Shown: in pieces, positions 1 through 7,685 of the stretch
How positions within the stretch are numbered: the first letter of the stretch is position 1
How the letters are laid out: each line of letters starts with the position of its first letter
DNA from: Leptospira sp.
GTDB lineage: Bacteria > Spirochaetota > Leptospiria > Leptospirales > Leptospiraceae
Direction of reading: 5' to 3'
DNA length: 64,000 nucleotides
Assembly (NCBI GenBank): GCA_002786225.1
Contig: PEQN01000008.1
Location: 24,262 to 88,261, forward strand
Position numbers and translations under genes: made by a program
The notes under the pieces: generated by a model
The model's database searches: none
What the model saw: only the letters and a program-made list of their open reading frames with translations
Told to the model about the DNA's origin: nothing

Positions 1-123
1 TTTTCGAATGGTATCGAAATCTTCAATAGATTCCGATCTTATAGAATTTGTACTTAGGGGAAAAAAAGCAATGCTTAGTATCCCCAATATTCGAAATAGA
101 ATCTTGGGTATTTGATGGTACAT
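1..123 (-). CDS. Exported protein, N-terminal fragment cut by window edge
   Basis: The minus strand is open from an ATG at 123 to the window edge, giving 41 codons. The ATG overlaps the apt stop codon as TGATG, so it is probably translationally coupled to apt. The N-terminus has basic residues (HQIPK, FR) followed by a hydrophobic stretch (ILGILSIAFFPLST), which looks like a signal peptide; the residues after it (SIRSESIEDFD) are polar. No family can be assigned from so short a piece. It is probably the next gene of the apt transcript. Confidence 0.6.
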   Translation of the reverse strand, partial: MYHQIPKILFRILGILSIAFFPLSTNSIRSESIEDFDTIRK

Positions 124-656
124 CAATGTCCTTCGAATTGGCAAATTGAATAAACCTCGACTCCTAGATCTTTTTTGATTTTTGCAGAACCTCCTAGGTC
201 AGGTAAATCCACAATAACCCCAGCTTCATGAACTTTGCCGTTTAGCTTCTGAATCAATTGTATGGCAGCAGCCAAGGTTCCACCTGTTGCAATCAAATCA
301 TCTAGGATTAAGAATTTATCTCCAGGATGAACTGCATCCTTATGAATTTCAATATGATCTGTTCCATATTCTAAAATATATTCTTGTGAAATAGTTTCAC
401 CAGGTAACTTTCCTTTCTTTCGAATGGGAACAAAACCGACTCCTAGTTGAAAAGCTAGAGCCGCACCAAAAATAAATCCTCTTGCTTCTATGCCTGCGAC
501 CTTAGTGATTCCTTGATTTTGATAACGATTCACGAACATTCCTATAGAAAGACTAAGTCCTTCTGGATCTAAGAGAAGGGAGGTGATGTCACGAAAAAGG
601 ATTCCTGGTTTTGGATAATCTGGGATAGTACGTATTTTGGATTTGATTATTGACAT
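123..656 (-). CDS. apt: Adenine phosphoribosyltransferase
   Basis: This cytoplasmic purine-salvage enzyme converts adenine and PRPP to AMP and pyrophosphate. The 177-aa length fits the family. The PRPP-binding signature [12 protein letters not shown] lies at about residues 117-128, and the upstream [10 protein letters not shown] segment (about 55-64) and KKGKLPGE loop (about 80-87) are typical of Apt. The stop overlaps the start of a downstream exported protein by TGATG. The gap of about 80 bases to the Cys-rich gene upstream allows either cotranscription or its own promoter. Confidence 0.95.
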   Translation of the reverse strand: MSIIKSKIRTIPDYPKPGILFRDITSLLLDPEGLSLSIGMFVNRYQNQGITKVAGIEARGFIFGAALAFQLGVGFVPIRKKGKLPGETISQEYILEYGTDHIEIHKDAVHPGDKFLILDDLIATGGTLAAAIQLIQKLNGKVHEAGVIVDLPDLGGSAKIKKDLGVEVYSICQFEGH

Positions 657-738
657 GAGTCCAAACTGTCTTAGTCTAAGTTTCCTGCAAGTGAAAAGAC
701 TTTTACTATTCTGATAAATTTTATCAGAATTATCTTTT

Positions 739-1059
739 TTATTTTAATTCTTCTGCACTACCAGTAATGATACACTGTGACAGGGCTTCACATTTCAAAC
801 TCGGACTGCAAGTTTGAAAATTGGGATGATTTTTCTGGCAGAGAACTTCACAGGCTCTTCCAATTTCCTTAGAGCTGCTCACAATTCGTAAATCAGAATT
901 TTGCAAGGAGCAGGATTCTAATGAACTACAGAGTTCATGACAGCGATCCACTTGAGTAACTAAGGGACTGCTTGTTTTTTTGGATGAGTAAATTCTCTTT
1001 GCCGTTACTAAACTCATACAGAATAGAAGTAGTGTTAGAAGTATCCAATTCTTAAACAT
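739..1059 (-). CDS. Small secreted cysteine-rich protein
   Basis: The protein is 106 aa. Residues 1-20 form a signal peptide (basic start, long Leu-rich core, likely cut after VTA). The mature part has eight cysteines in an ordered pattern: C-x3-C-x5-C, then C-x3-C-x9-C-x5-C-x5-C. This suggests a disulphide-bonded or metal-binding periplasmic or secreted domain. The ATG lies 2 bases after the glycosyltransferase stop, and its AAGGAG ribosome site sits inside the last codons of that gene, so the two are translationally coupled. Similar Cys-rich proteins occur in Leptospira; no function is known to me. Confidence 0.75.
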   Translation of the reverse strand: MFKNWILLTLLLFCMSLVTAKRIYSSKKTSSPLVTQVDRCHELCSSLESCSLQNSDLRIVSSSKEIGRACEVLCQKNHPNFQTCSPSLKCEALSQCIITGSAEELK

Positions 1060-1061
1060 TT

Positions 1062-2726
1062 TTAAATCTCCTTTTTTCGAAATTTTTTGAATAAATAGGC
1101 TTTCGTATAAAACATAGGATCTTTGTAGTGGGGGATTCCTGATTTAAAATCAAAAGATTTCCCAGACCATAAGCTCCAAATATCTGTTAATTGGTAGTCT
1201 TCAGGTAAGTAGTTGTGAATATCCTCAGTTAAGGCAAGGATTGGAATATCAATTTTATCACAATTTGATTTGATATTTGGCGAGTAATATACATTCAAAC
1301 TAGGGTAAGCATTTTCTATCTGCCAAGCGTCCCAAGGGTTCTGCGACACAACACAGAGTTCTTGTAAGTTTTTATTAGCTAAATTTGGGATTTTATCTGG
1401 AACCGATGGAAGCAAAAACAATTGTAAGAACAAAATGGCTGTAAGCTGAGATAAGAAATAACTGGACTGGTAAATTCTAGCATCAACTTTTAGAATGAAC
1501 TGTGCAAGAAATCCATAGAGGAATAAAATCAAAGGAAGGAAGATAAATATTAAATATTTACTTTCAAAGAAAAATCCTAATGCAATGAAACATAATATAA
1601 TGATAAACTGATAGCATAGATTAGTCTTCATCTCAAGAATTTTCTTTAGTGTGCTCATGTTCAATCCAATTCCAATAGCTACGAAACCTAAGGTAAGGGA
1701 AGGAAGAGTATAGTATGCATCCTTTCTATTTGGCAATAAATGGAGAAGTAAGATTAAAATGGATGATACAACTAACCATTTCGCTATGAAGTGTTTACGG
1801 TTTTTCTCTTTCTGAAGTAGAATTTTCCAAAATGCAATCCCAAAAAACACTGTCCATGGAATCGAATAGCCTATAATCCCAATTAACAGACGTAATTCGG
1901 GTTGATTTTCTGAACCGAATTTTCCTAAATTCTCTGTTCCAATAAAAAATTGAATGAAAGCAAGTCCTTCCTTTGTCCAAAAGAAAATCGCAAGAAACCA
2001 AGCAAGAAGGGGCAGTATACTTATTGGACCCCATATCAACAAGAGTTCATGCCATTTTGCACCTCTAAGGAAATGGAATTTACTTCCTCGTGGCAGAAAT
2101 AAAGCCTTTCCAGAACGGATTCTAAATCGACTCATAGTCCAAAAACTAGCAAGAATAATGATAAGATAAGCTATAAGTATGGGTCCTTTCAAAAGAACCC
2201 CTAAGCCACATACGAAAGCGGAGAGAACTAACCAAATTTTATATTCTCTTTTAAGATATTGAATATAAAAATAAACAGAAAGCAATAGGAAGAAGAGTAG
2301 GTAAACTTCCATCATAGCAAGTTTAGCAAACTTATAAAGACCCAGAGAAAATAAATACATCATCGAAATAATCCAAGTCTGTATCCTAGGAACCTTGAGG
2401 CTCTTTAGGATTAAAAAGACCAGAAGCACAGAGGAAGCTCCCATAAGAACGGAAGGAAACCTCTCAGAAAAGAAGCTTTTACCGAAAATGGCATCAGAAA
2501 GCATACCCAACCAAAACAACAAAGGCGGCTTGTAAGGGTTAGTATAACCTCCTACTACAGGATGAAGGAAGGCTCCCGAGTTTAAGCTTTCCCGAATCGT
2601 CCGGATATGCATGACCTCGTCCCCTTGCAGAAGTAAGGAGTCGCTTTGGATCCCTGGCAAAAGGCAGGCTATGGATACAAAAAAGAGGAAAAATGGATCA
2701 ATGAATGTTTTTAAATATTTATTCAT
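1062..2726 (-). CDS. GT39/PMT-like membrane glycosyltransferase
   Basis: This 554-aa protein is polytopic, with roughly 10-12 hydrophobic segments. After the first segment comes GDEVMHIRTI, containing the acidic pair typical of the first periplasmic loop of PMT/ArnT enzymes, and then KPPLLFWLGML, the conserved KPPL motif of PMT_2 proteins. The family transfers a sugar from a polyprenyl-phosphate carrier to lipid or protein on the periplasmic side. The acceptor cannot be read from sequence. It is coupled to the secreted Cys-rich protein downstream. Its start codon overlaps one copy of a 15-bp direct repeat shared with the TetR promoter, so it may be repressed by the divergent TetR protein. Confidence 0.8.
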   Translation of the reverse strand: MNKYLKTFIDPFFLFFVSIACLLPGIQSDSLLLQGDEVMHIRTIRESLNSGAFLHPVVGGYTNPYKPPLLFWLGMLSDAIFGKSFFSERFPSVLMGASSVLLVFLILKSLKVPRIQTWIISMMYLFSLGLYKFAKLAMMEVYLLFFLLLSVYFYIQYLKREYKIWLVLSAFVCGLGVLLKGPILIAYLIIILASFWTMSRFRIRSGKALFLPRGSKFHFLRGAKWHELLLIWGPISILPLLAWFLAIFFWTKEGLAFIQFFIGTENLGKFGSENQPELRLLIGIIGYSIPWTVFFGIAFWKILLQKEKNRKHFIAKWLVVSSILILLLHLLPNRKDAYYTLPSLTLGFVAIGIGLNMSTLKKILEMKTNLCYQFIIILCFIALGFFFESKYLIFIFLPLILFLYGFLAQFILKVDARIYQSSYFLSQLTAILFLQLFLLPSVPDKIPNLANKNLQELCVVSQNPWDAWQIENAYPSLNVYYSPNIKSNCDKIDIPILALTEDIHNYLPEDYQLTDIWSLWSGKSFDFKSGIPHYKDPMFYTKAYLFKKFRKKEI

Positions 2727-2764
2727 AAAATAAAAATCTATTTATTGACTAAATATTTATTCAT
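2712..2764. repeat. Two 15-bp direct repeats between divergent genes
   Basis: TAAATATTTATTCAT occurs at 2712-2726 and again, identical, at 2750-2764, 38 bases apart. The first copy covers the start codon of the minus-strand glycosyltransferase gene. The second is part of an 18-bp palindrome upstream of the TetR gene. The layout suggests a full and a half binding site for one regulator. Confidence 0.7.
2746..2763. promoter_or_regulatory. Predicted TetR-type operator
   Basis: TGACTAAATATTTATTCA is an 18-bp palindrome with a single mismatched pair (2749/2760). TTGACT at 2745-2750 could serve as a -35 box for the plus-strand TetR gene, so binding here would block that promoter. Length and symmetry fit an operator for a TetR-family dimer. 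The assignment to the adjacent regulator is inferred from position. Confidence 0.6.
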
Positions 2765-2825
2765 TAAAAATAATGCAAGTGAATCCAGAGAAAGTGATAG
2801 AAAATTTAAGGCACATGGAAATAGA

Positions 2826-3530
2826 ATGAAAAAAATGAAAAATACAACTCTAAATGTGGAATCTCCCTCTCCTAAAAAGAGAAATAAAAGGGAAGAAAAC
2901 CGAGAAAAATCCAAAGAACTCATTCTCAGAGCTTCTTTAGAGCTTTTTTCAATGAAGGGGTATGGATCCACTACCATGGAAATGATAGCGGATAGAGCTG
3001 GTATTTCTAGAGGGTTGCCCTATTTGTATTTTGAATCCAAAGAAAGATTGTTGTTTTTTATTTTAAAACGGCATTTTGATCGTGAAAAGCAATTCCTTGC
3101 CTCAGTTCCCAAAGACTTCAATACCATTGAAGAATTTATTGAAACTATACTTACTAAAATGGATACACCTTTCGCGAAAGGTCTTGATGGGGACGAAAGT
3201 CTGGAGATGCGCTTGATCATGAGCATGATGCTCTTACCTGAGACCAAAAGCATCATCCAAGACTGGATTGTAAAATTTCAATCTGAAATTATGGAAGATT
3301 TTTTTTCTAGGGTTGAAGGAAGATTTGCAACCTTAGGAATAGAAGATCTTTCAGGGGAGATGCAATATCTCCGAATGGTATTCTTCGGGCTTACATTTTC
3401 CAGACTTTGCTTCGGCGATGATTTCAATGCAAAATGTCTTAGAGATAGAATAAAAAGTCATTATGTTTCTCAACTTGCGAAATGCCCTGGAAAGATCCAA
3501 AACATGAAGCGATCCATTGATATAGATTGA
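2826..3530 (+). CDS. TetR/AcrR-family transcriptional regulator
   Basis: An N-terminal helix-turn-helix follows a basic, Lys-rich tail: ILRASLELFSMKGY, then TTMEMIADRAGISRGLPYLYFESKERLL, the classic TetR_N pattern with G-x-YYYF-like ending (here LPYLYF). The C-terminal part is an all-helical ligand domain. The frame is open from a TTG at 2745, but that codon lies inside the predicted operator, so I choose the ATG at 2826 (234 aa); an ATG at 2838 is also possible. It is divergent from the GT39 gene and probably autoregulated. The inducer is unknown. Confidence 0.85.
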   Translation: MKKMKNTTLNVESPSPKKRNKREENREKSKELILRASLELFSMKGYGSTTMEMIADRAGISRGLPYLYFESKERLLFFILKRHFDREKQFLASVPKDFNTIEEFIETILTKMDTPFAKGLDGDESLEMRLIMSMMLLPETKSIIQDWIVKFQSEIMEDFFSRVEGRFATLGIEDLSGEMQYLRMVFFGLTFSRLCFGDDFNAKCLRDRIKSHYVSQLAKCPGKIQNMKRSIDID

Positions 3531-3595
3531 TTCAGTAAAAAAGATATCCTTACTAAATTTTATTTCTTCTAAGGAAGATAAAAGACTCTCTAAAC

Positions 3596-4369
3596 TTAGG
3601 TGAATACCTTGTCGCTTTTCAAAACCTTCATCCTTGATTTGAGGTTCTCTTTCAATGATGGAGGGAAGTCCTTGTCTTTTTGAAAAAATTTCTTCAATGC
3701 TAAGGCTTCTGTCTTGTTATCGAGTAAGGATAGAATTTCCGTATCCAATTCATTTTTGTATAAGATGCGAATCATTTTCTCAGCGCGGGAAGGAATGTCT
3801 AGTGTGATGAGTTCTTGTATAGAAATATCTTTGATATTCTGGATTGCCCAGGATTGTATAGATAAAGTTAGGACACGTTCCATTTGAACGGATTCTTCTT
3901 TCTCTGTTCTTGTATTTAAGTTTTTATAAAAACGGATTCTTCTGTTGATGAAAGGAACTAGCTTTTCTTTAGGAATAGGATGCTTACTAATTTGAAGCCA
4001 GTCTTTATGGAAGCCATGAAAATGAGTATCTCCATAAAAGACTGAACCCAAATTGACCAGATGAACAACAGTGGGTTCCATAAGATTTAATCTCAATCGA
4101 AATGTGTCTATATCACCTGCAATAAGATTAACGGGCGCTATCTTTTCTAAAATATTTAAAGCCATAGTTACTTTTTGAATAAAACCAGGCTTCATTTGAT
4201 CTTGTGTAGATGCTAATAAGTAGAAATTAAAATCGGAATCCTCTGAGTAATCTCCTCTTTCTCTAGAACCATAAAATAAAATTTCAAATGGATGATCCGA
4301 TTCAATTTCTTCGAGTTTATCAAAAATCTTAAGATAGTCAGATGGATTAGGGTTTTGTATTTTATTCAT
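3596..4369 (-). CDS. Nucleotidyltransferase-fold protein with altered active site
   Basis: Residues 30-54 (EILFYGSRERGDYSEDSDFNFYLLA) match the Pol-beta/MNT nucleotidyltransferase signature GSRxxGxxxxxSDxD. The Gly-Ser-Arg is present at 34-36 and the first Asp at 46, but the second Asp position is Asn48. The rest is helical, resembling aminoglycoside nucleotidyltransferase-type proteins. The family transfers nucleotidyl groups to small molecules, tRNA or protein; with the second metal ligand changed, activity is uncertain. The gene lies 10 bases downstream of a 68-aa gene, so they are probably cotranscribed. Confidence 0.7.
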   Translation of the reverse strand: MNKIQNPNPSDYLKIFDKLEEIESDHPFEILFYGSRERGDYSEDSDFNFYLLASTQDQMKPGFIQKVTMALNILEKIAPVNLIAGDIDTFRLRLNLMEPTVVHLVNLGSVFYGDTHFHGFHKDWLQISKHPIPKEKLVPFINRRIRFYKNLNTRTEKEESVQMERVLTLSIQSWAIQNIKDISIQELITLDIPSRAEKMIRILYKNELDTEILSLLDNKTEALALKKFFQKDKDFPPSLKENLKSRMKVLKSDKVFT

Positions 4370-4379
4370 TGGATATTCA

Positions 4380-4586
4380 TTATTGAAAAAACAATCTCAT
4401 TTTGGACAAATTATCTAAAATTGCTGCGAAAGCTCTGTCTCGTTCCTCATTGCCAGGAAAATTCAAGGCTTTGATGTTGGTTAAATCGTGGTAAATGATT
4501 TCAATAGTTGGTTTACTCGGATTTTTCTTTATAGATGAAATGTAATCCAAATTGATAACTTCTGTATCTCCTAATTTTAACCACAT
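4380..4586 (-). CDS. Conserved-looking small protein, unknown function
   Basis: This 68-aa protein has alternating beta-like strands (VINLDYISSIKK, TIEIIYHDLT) and a C-terminal helix (ERDRAFAAILDNLSKM). The layout recalls small PH-like or YbaY-like folds, but I cannot name a family. A GGAAG ribosome site lies six bases before the ATG, which supports a real gene. It precedes the nucleotidyltransferase gene by 10 bases on the same strand. Confidence 0.55.
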   Translation of the reverse strand: MWLKLGDTEVINLDYISSIKKNPSKPTIEIIYHDLTNIKALNFPGNEERDRAFAAILDNLSKMRLFFQ

Positions 4587-4620
4587 GCAAAACTTCCTAT
4601 TGTGTCTAGTGTAGAATATT

Positions 4621-5202
4621 TCAATAAAGTAACAAGTGCTTTTCCACTAAAGTGTGGTAAGTATTTATCATTTCTTCTTCCGCCTTGTCAAGAGCAGGTA
4701 GCTCGCCTTCCGATTCGAACACAACCAAAAAACCTTTATAAACCCATTCCCATCGTATGCAGGCCAAATTCTTTTTGCATGAAAAAATAGTGAGTGTTGC
4801 CTTATTGGGTTCATCTTGTACTTTTAAGTAAAAGTATTTCTTCCATTTTGCTTTATCAAGTTCTGATTGAGAAACACTATAATTGAAGCGACTTCTATTT
4901 TCAGTATTGGTAGTAGAAATAATCATTTGTGAAAAGAGTCCAGCTATTGAGGAAAATGAAATTTTATAGCGATTGCCTTTATCACCTACATCTCCTTTTT
5001 CTAATAATTTATAATCGGGAGGAGGCCGAAAGGCAAGATAATAACTCAGACGAAGAAGGGCGGGTTTATCTTCCTTATCAAAAAATTTATTCTTATCATT
5101 TGATTCTTTATCTTGAAGAACTTCTGAACTGGAACAAGAAAGAATTATTGCAGAAAGTAGTAAAATTAAAATTCTGATTGTATATATCTTATTATAAAAC
5201 AT
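4621..5202 (-). CDS. Lipoprotein, unknown function
   Basis: From the ATG at 5202 the product is 193 aa: a short basic start, a hydrophobic segment (IRILILLLSAIIL) and a lipobox LSC with the lipidated Cys at residue 23, followed by a polar Ser/Asp/Lys-rich linker. The mature part is mixed alpha/beta with no motif I recognise. The frame is open further upstream to 5316, but that would place the signal peptide internally and overlap the radical SAM gene, so the start at 5202 (or ATG at 5217) is preferred. It lies 4 bases downstream of the radical SAM gene and is probably cotranscribed with it. Confidence 0.65.
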   Translation of the reverse strand: MFYNKIYTIRILILLLSAIILSCSSSEVLQDKESNDKNKFFDKEDKPALLRLSYYLAFRPPPDYKLLEKGDVGDKGNRYKISFSSIAGLFSQMIISTTNTENRSRFNYSVSQSELDKAKWKKYFYLKVQDEPNKATLTIFSCKKNLACIRWEWVYKGFLVVFESEGELPALDKAEEEMINTYHTLVEKHLLLY

Positions 5203-5206
5203 TTTT

Positions 5207-6295
5207 CTAAATACCATTGGAAATTTCGTAATAGTCTCCCTTATAGTTTCGGTAAATGTTCGTAAATTCTTTTGTTTCAACTTCATATTCTGGGAGAATA
5301 GGAACTTTTCCTCCACCTCCCGTTAAATCGGCAACATACAAAGGAACTGTAATTCCGCTTTGCTTGCCTCGAAGTTTTTGGTAAATTTCTTTCCCTTTTT
5401 GTATAGGTACACGGAAATGAGAGACTCCAAATGTTTCGTCGCACTGGTGAAGATAATATGGCTTGACTCCCATAGAAATTAACTTATAATTCAAATCTTG
5501 TAAAATTTCTGATGAGTCATTGATGCCTTTCAATAGCACAGATTGGTTCATTACAGAAACTGCTCCTTGCTTGACAAGTCGTCGAATAGCTTCTTCAGAT
5601 TCAGGTGTACATTCCTTAGGGTGATTAAAATGAGTAACCATATAAATTGGAAAGTATTTATTGAATATTTCACACAGAGTATCGGTAATGCGCATTGGTA
5701 AGGTAACTGGATGTCTAGTATGGATTCTTACTTGGTTGATATGCGGAATTTTCTTTAGTTCAGAAAGTATCCAGTCAAGATGATCTTCAGAGAGGCTCAA
5801 TGGATCACCTCCAGAAAGTATAATCTCTCGGATAGCATTTGTTTTGCGAAAATAATCTAAGGCAGAATGCCATTCGTTTCGATTGGGGGTCCCTAAAGGT
5901 TTGGAGACTTTTCTTTTTCTAGTGCAAAATCTGCAATATACAGCACAAGTATGAGAAAGATACCAAAGTGCTCTATCTGGGTAACGATGTGTTACACCTT
6001 TCACAGGCATGTATTTTTCTTCTGCCAAAGGATCCTGCTGGTCCCTATCATTTGTTTGCAATTCAATAAGCTTAGGTATAGCTTGCAATCTTATTGGACA
6101 TTCTGTATTTCTTGGGTCCATTAATGAAGCATAATAAGGTGTTATTCCAAGCTCAAAAAGGGAATCCGCTTGATCAATGGCTGATATTTCTTCATTCGAT
6201 AAGACGATGTAAGCTTCTAAAGATTCTTTGTTACGAATCTTATTCTGAAGTTGCCACTTCCAATTCCCCCAATCTTTGTCCTTGTTCACACTCAC
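5207..6295 (-). CDS. epmB: Radical SAM lysine 2,3-aminomutase family protein (EpmB-like)
   Basis: The radical SAM cluster motif C-x3-C-x2-C is at Cys117, Cys121 and Cys124, and the PLP-lysine motif GGGGK ends at Lys330, both as in KamA/EpmB. At 362 aa it is closer to EpmB (about 340) than to catabolic KamA (about 415). EpmB turns lysine into beta-lysine, which EpmA attaches to the conserved lysine of EF-P. Its gene is divergent from efp, 109 bases apart, which supports this role; no epmA is in the window. The start is a GTG at 6295 with a weak ribosome site, and a second GTG follows at 6289. A free-lysine aminomutase role remains possible. Confidence 0.85.
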   Translation of the reverse strand: MSVNKDKDWGNWKWQLQNKIRNKESLEAYIVLSNEEISAIDQADSLFELGITPYYASLMDPRNTECPIRLQAIPKLIELQTNDRDQQDPLAEEKYMPVKGVTHRYPDRALWYLSHTCAVYCRFCTRKRKVSKPLGTPNRNEWHSALDYFRKTNAIREIILSGGDPLSLSEDHLDWILSELKKIPHINQVRIHTRHPVTLPMRITDTLCEIFNKYFPIYMVTHFNHPKECTPESEEAIRRLVKQGAVSVMNQSVLLKGINDSSEILQDLNYKLISMGVKPYYLHQCDETFGVSHFRVPIQKGKEIYQKLRGKQSGITVPLYVADLTGGGGKVPILPEYEVETKEFTNIYRNYKGDYYEISNGI

Positions 6296-6404
6296 GTATT
6301 TCTATAATTTATTTGGCTATGCAATTCACAAGCGAAATGATTTAGAAAACCACCTTGACTGAGAATGAATAAGGAATTTTCTGGAGAAAACATCGAGAAT
6401 CATT

Positions 6405-6971
6405 ATGGCATTAGGCATCACAGAAGTAAAAAAAGGAATGGTTTTGAAAGTAGAAGGCGAACTCTACAGTGTAATCAAAACTGAATTCGTCAATCCAGGA
6501 AAAGGCTCAGCTTTCATTCGTACTAAACTCAAACATGTGATGAGGGGTACTGGTATCGAAAGAACTTTCAAAGCCTCTGAGAAATTAGAAAACGTAGATA
6601 TCGAAAAAAGATCTATGACCTATTGCTATGCAGATGGTGATGATATCATCTTTATGGATGTAAATGATTTCGAACAGATTCCTGTTTCCAAGGATTATGT
6701 TGAAGATGTTCTTCCTTACATGAAAGAAGATACCAAGGTTGATGTTTCTTTTTATGAAGGGAAACCAATAGGTGTTGAACCACCTAACTTTGCTGTATTG
6801 GAAGTTACCTATGCAGAAGAAGGTCTCAAGGGCGATACATCTGGAACAGCTTTAAAAAGGGTTACTGTCGAAACAGGTGGTGAAGTAAACGTCCCTATTT
6901 TTGTAAAGCAGGGCGATGTGATAAAGGTTGATTTAAGAGACCTTTCTTACGTAGAAAGAGTAAATAAATAA
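6405..6971 (+). CDS. efp: Translation elongation factor P
   Basis: The 188-aa product has the three beta-barrel domains of EF-P, which rescues ribosomes stalled at polyproline. The loop FVNPGKGSAFIR carries the conserved modification-site lysine at residue 33 (PGKGSAF), the residue that EpmA/EpmB beta-lysylate in other bacteria. The C-terminal signature from GLKGDTSG to TVETGGEVNVP is typical. TTGACT at about 6350 may be part of its promoter. It is divergent from the EpmB-like gene. Confidence 0.97.
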   Translation: MALGITEVKKGMVLKVEGELYSVIKTEFVNPGKGSAFIRTKLKHVMRGTGIERTFKASEKLENVDIEKRSMTYCYADGDDIIFMDVNDFEQIPVSKDYVEDVLPYMKEDTKVDVSFYEGKPIGVEPPNFAVLEVTYAEEGLKGDTSGTALKRVTVETGGEVNVPIFVKQGDVIKVDLRDLSYVERVNK

Positions 6972-7028
6972 TTAACTTTTTTCATTCTTTCTATCACTAA
7001 ATCTAATTTTAGATATAGCAGATTCAAT

Positions 7029-7685
7029 ATGACTTTAGATGCACCAATTCTTCAACTTGAAGCCATCATATCTTATGCAAGGCTCTATTACAGTAAGGGT
7101 TGGTTGCCAGCTACAGCTGGGAATCTATCCTTTAGGGAATCCGATGATAGGATCTGGATCACATGTTCTGGTTTAGATAAGGGGAATCTTCAAGTTGAAG
7201 ATTTTCTTCCTTTTTCATTAAGCGAAAATCTTCCCTTAGAGCTAAATGGCAATCGCAAACCCTCCGCTGAAACTAGCATACATAGAGCAATTTACTTAAA
7301 TCATCCTGGTGCTAGAACTATCTTTCATATTCACAATTTAAGTAGCATGAGAATTCAACTCCACCTAACAAAATATAATTCCTATGGTAGATTTGCTCTT
7401 CCGCCTCTTGAATTAATTAAGGCTTTTGGTATCTGGGATGAAAATCCAAAAGTTTCAATACCAGTATTTTATAACCACGGAAAAGTAGAACAAATAGCCC
7501 AAGAAATTGAAAACTATTTTCAATCCAATGCAAATGCTAATGAAGCAGAAAATAACTCAAATGAAATTCCCATTCTCATGGTAGAGAACCACGGTCCCAC
7601 ATTCTGGGGCAGGGATTCTATTGATGTGAATAGAAGTATAGAAGCTTTTGATTATATTCTATCTGCTATGAACTTTATGAAATAA
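7029..7685 (+). CDS. mtnB: Methylthioribulose-1-phosphate dehydratase (class II aldolase fold)
   Basis: This enzyme of the methionine salvage pathway dehydrates 5-methylthioribulose-1-phosphate. The 218-aa class II aldolase/adducin-like protein has the Zn ligands His100 and His102 (FHIHN) and His188 (ENHGPTFWG), an early GWLPATAGNLSFR segment, and a putative catalytic Glu81 in SAETSIH. Length and motif spacing fit MtnB better than fuculose aldolase. No other mtn gene is in the window. It follows efp by 57 bases, and its 3' end overlaps the convergent M61 gene by 27 bp. Confidence 0.85.
   Translation: MTLDAPILQLEAIISYARLYYSKGWLPATAGNLSFRESDDRIWITCSGLDKGNLQVEDFLPFSLSENLPLELNGNRKPSAETSIHRAIYLNHPGARTIFHIHNLSSMRIQLHLTKYNSYGRFALPPLELIKAFGIWDENPKVSIPVFYNHGKVEQIAQEIENYFQSNANANEAENNSNEIPILMVENHGPTFWGRDSIDVNRSIEAFDYILSAMNFMK

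Noticed and set aside
2745..2825. TTG start extending the first TetR protein by 27 residues
   Set aside because: The codon lies inside the predicted operator and -35 region, and the extension resembles no TetR sequence; ATG 2826 is preferred.
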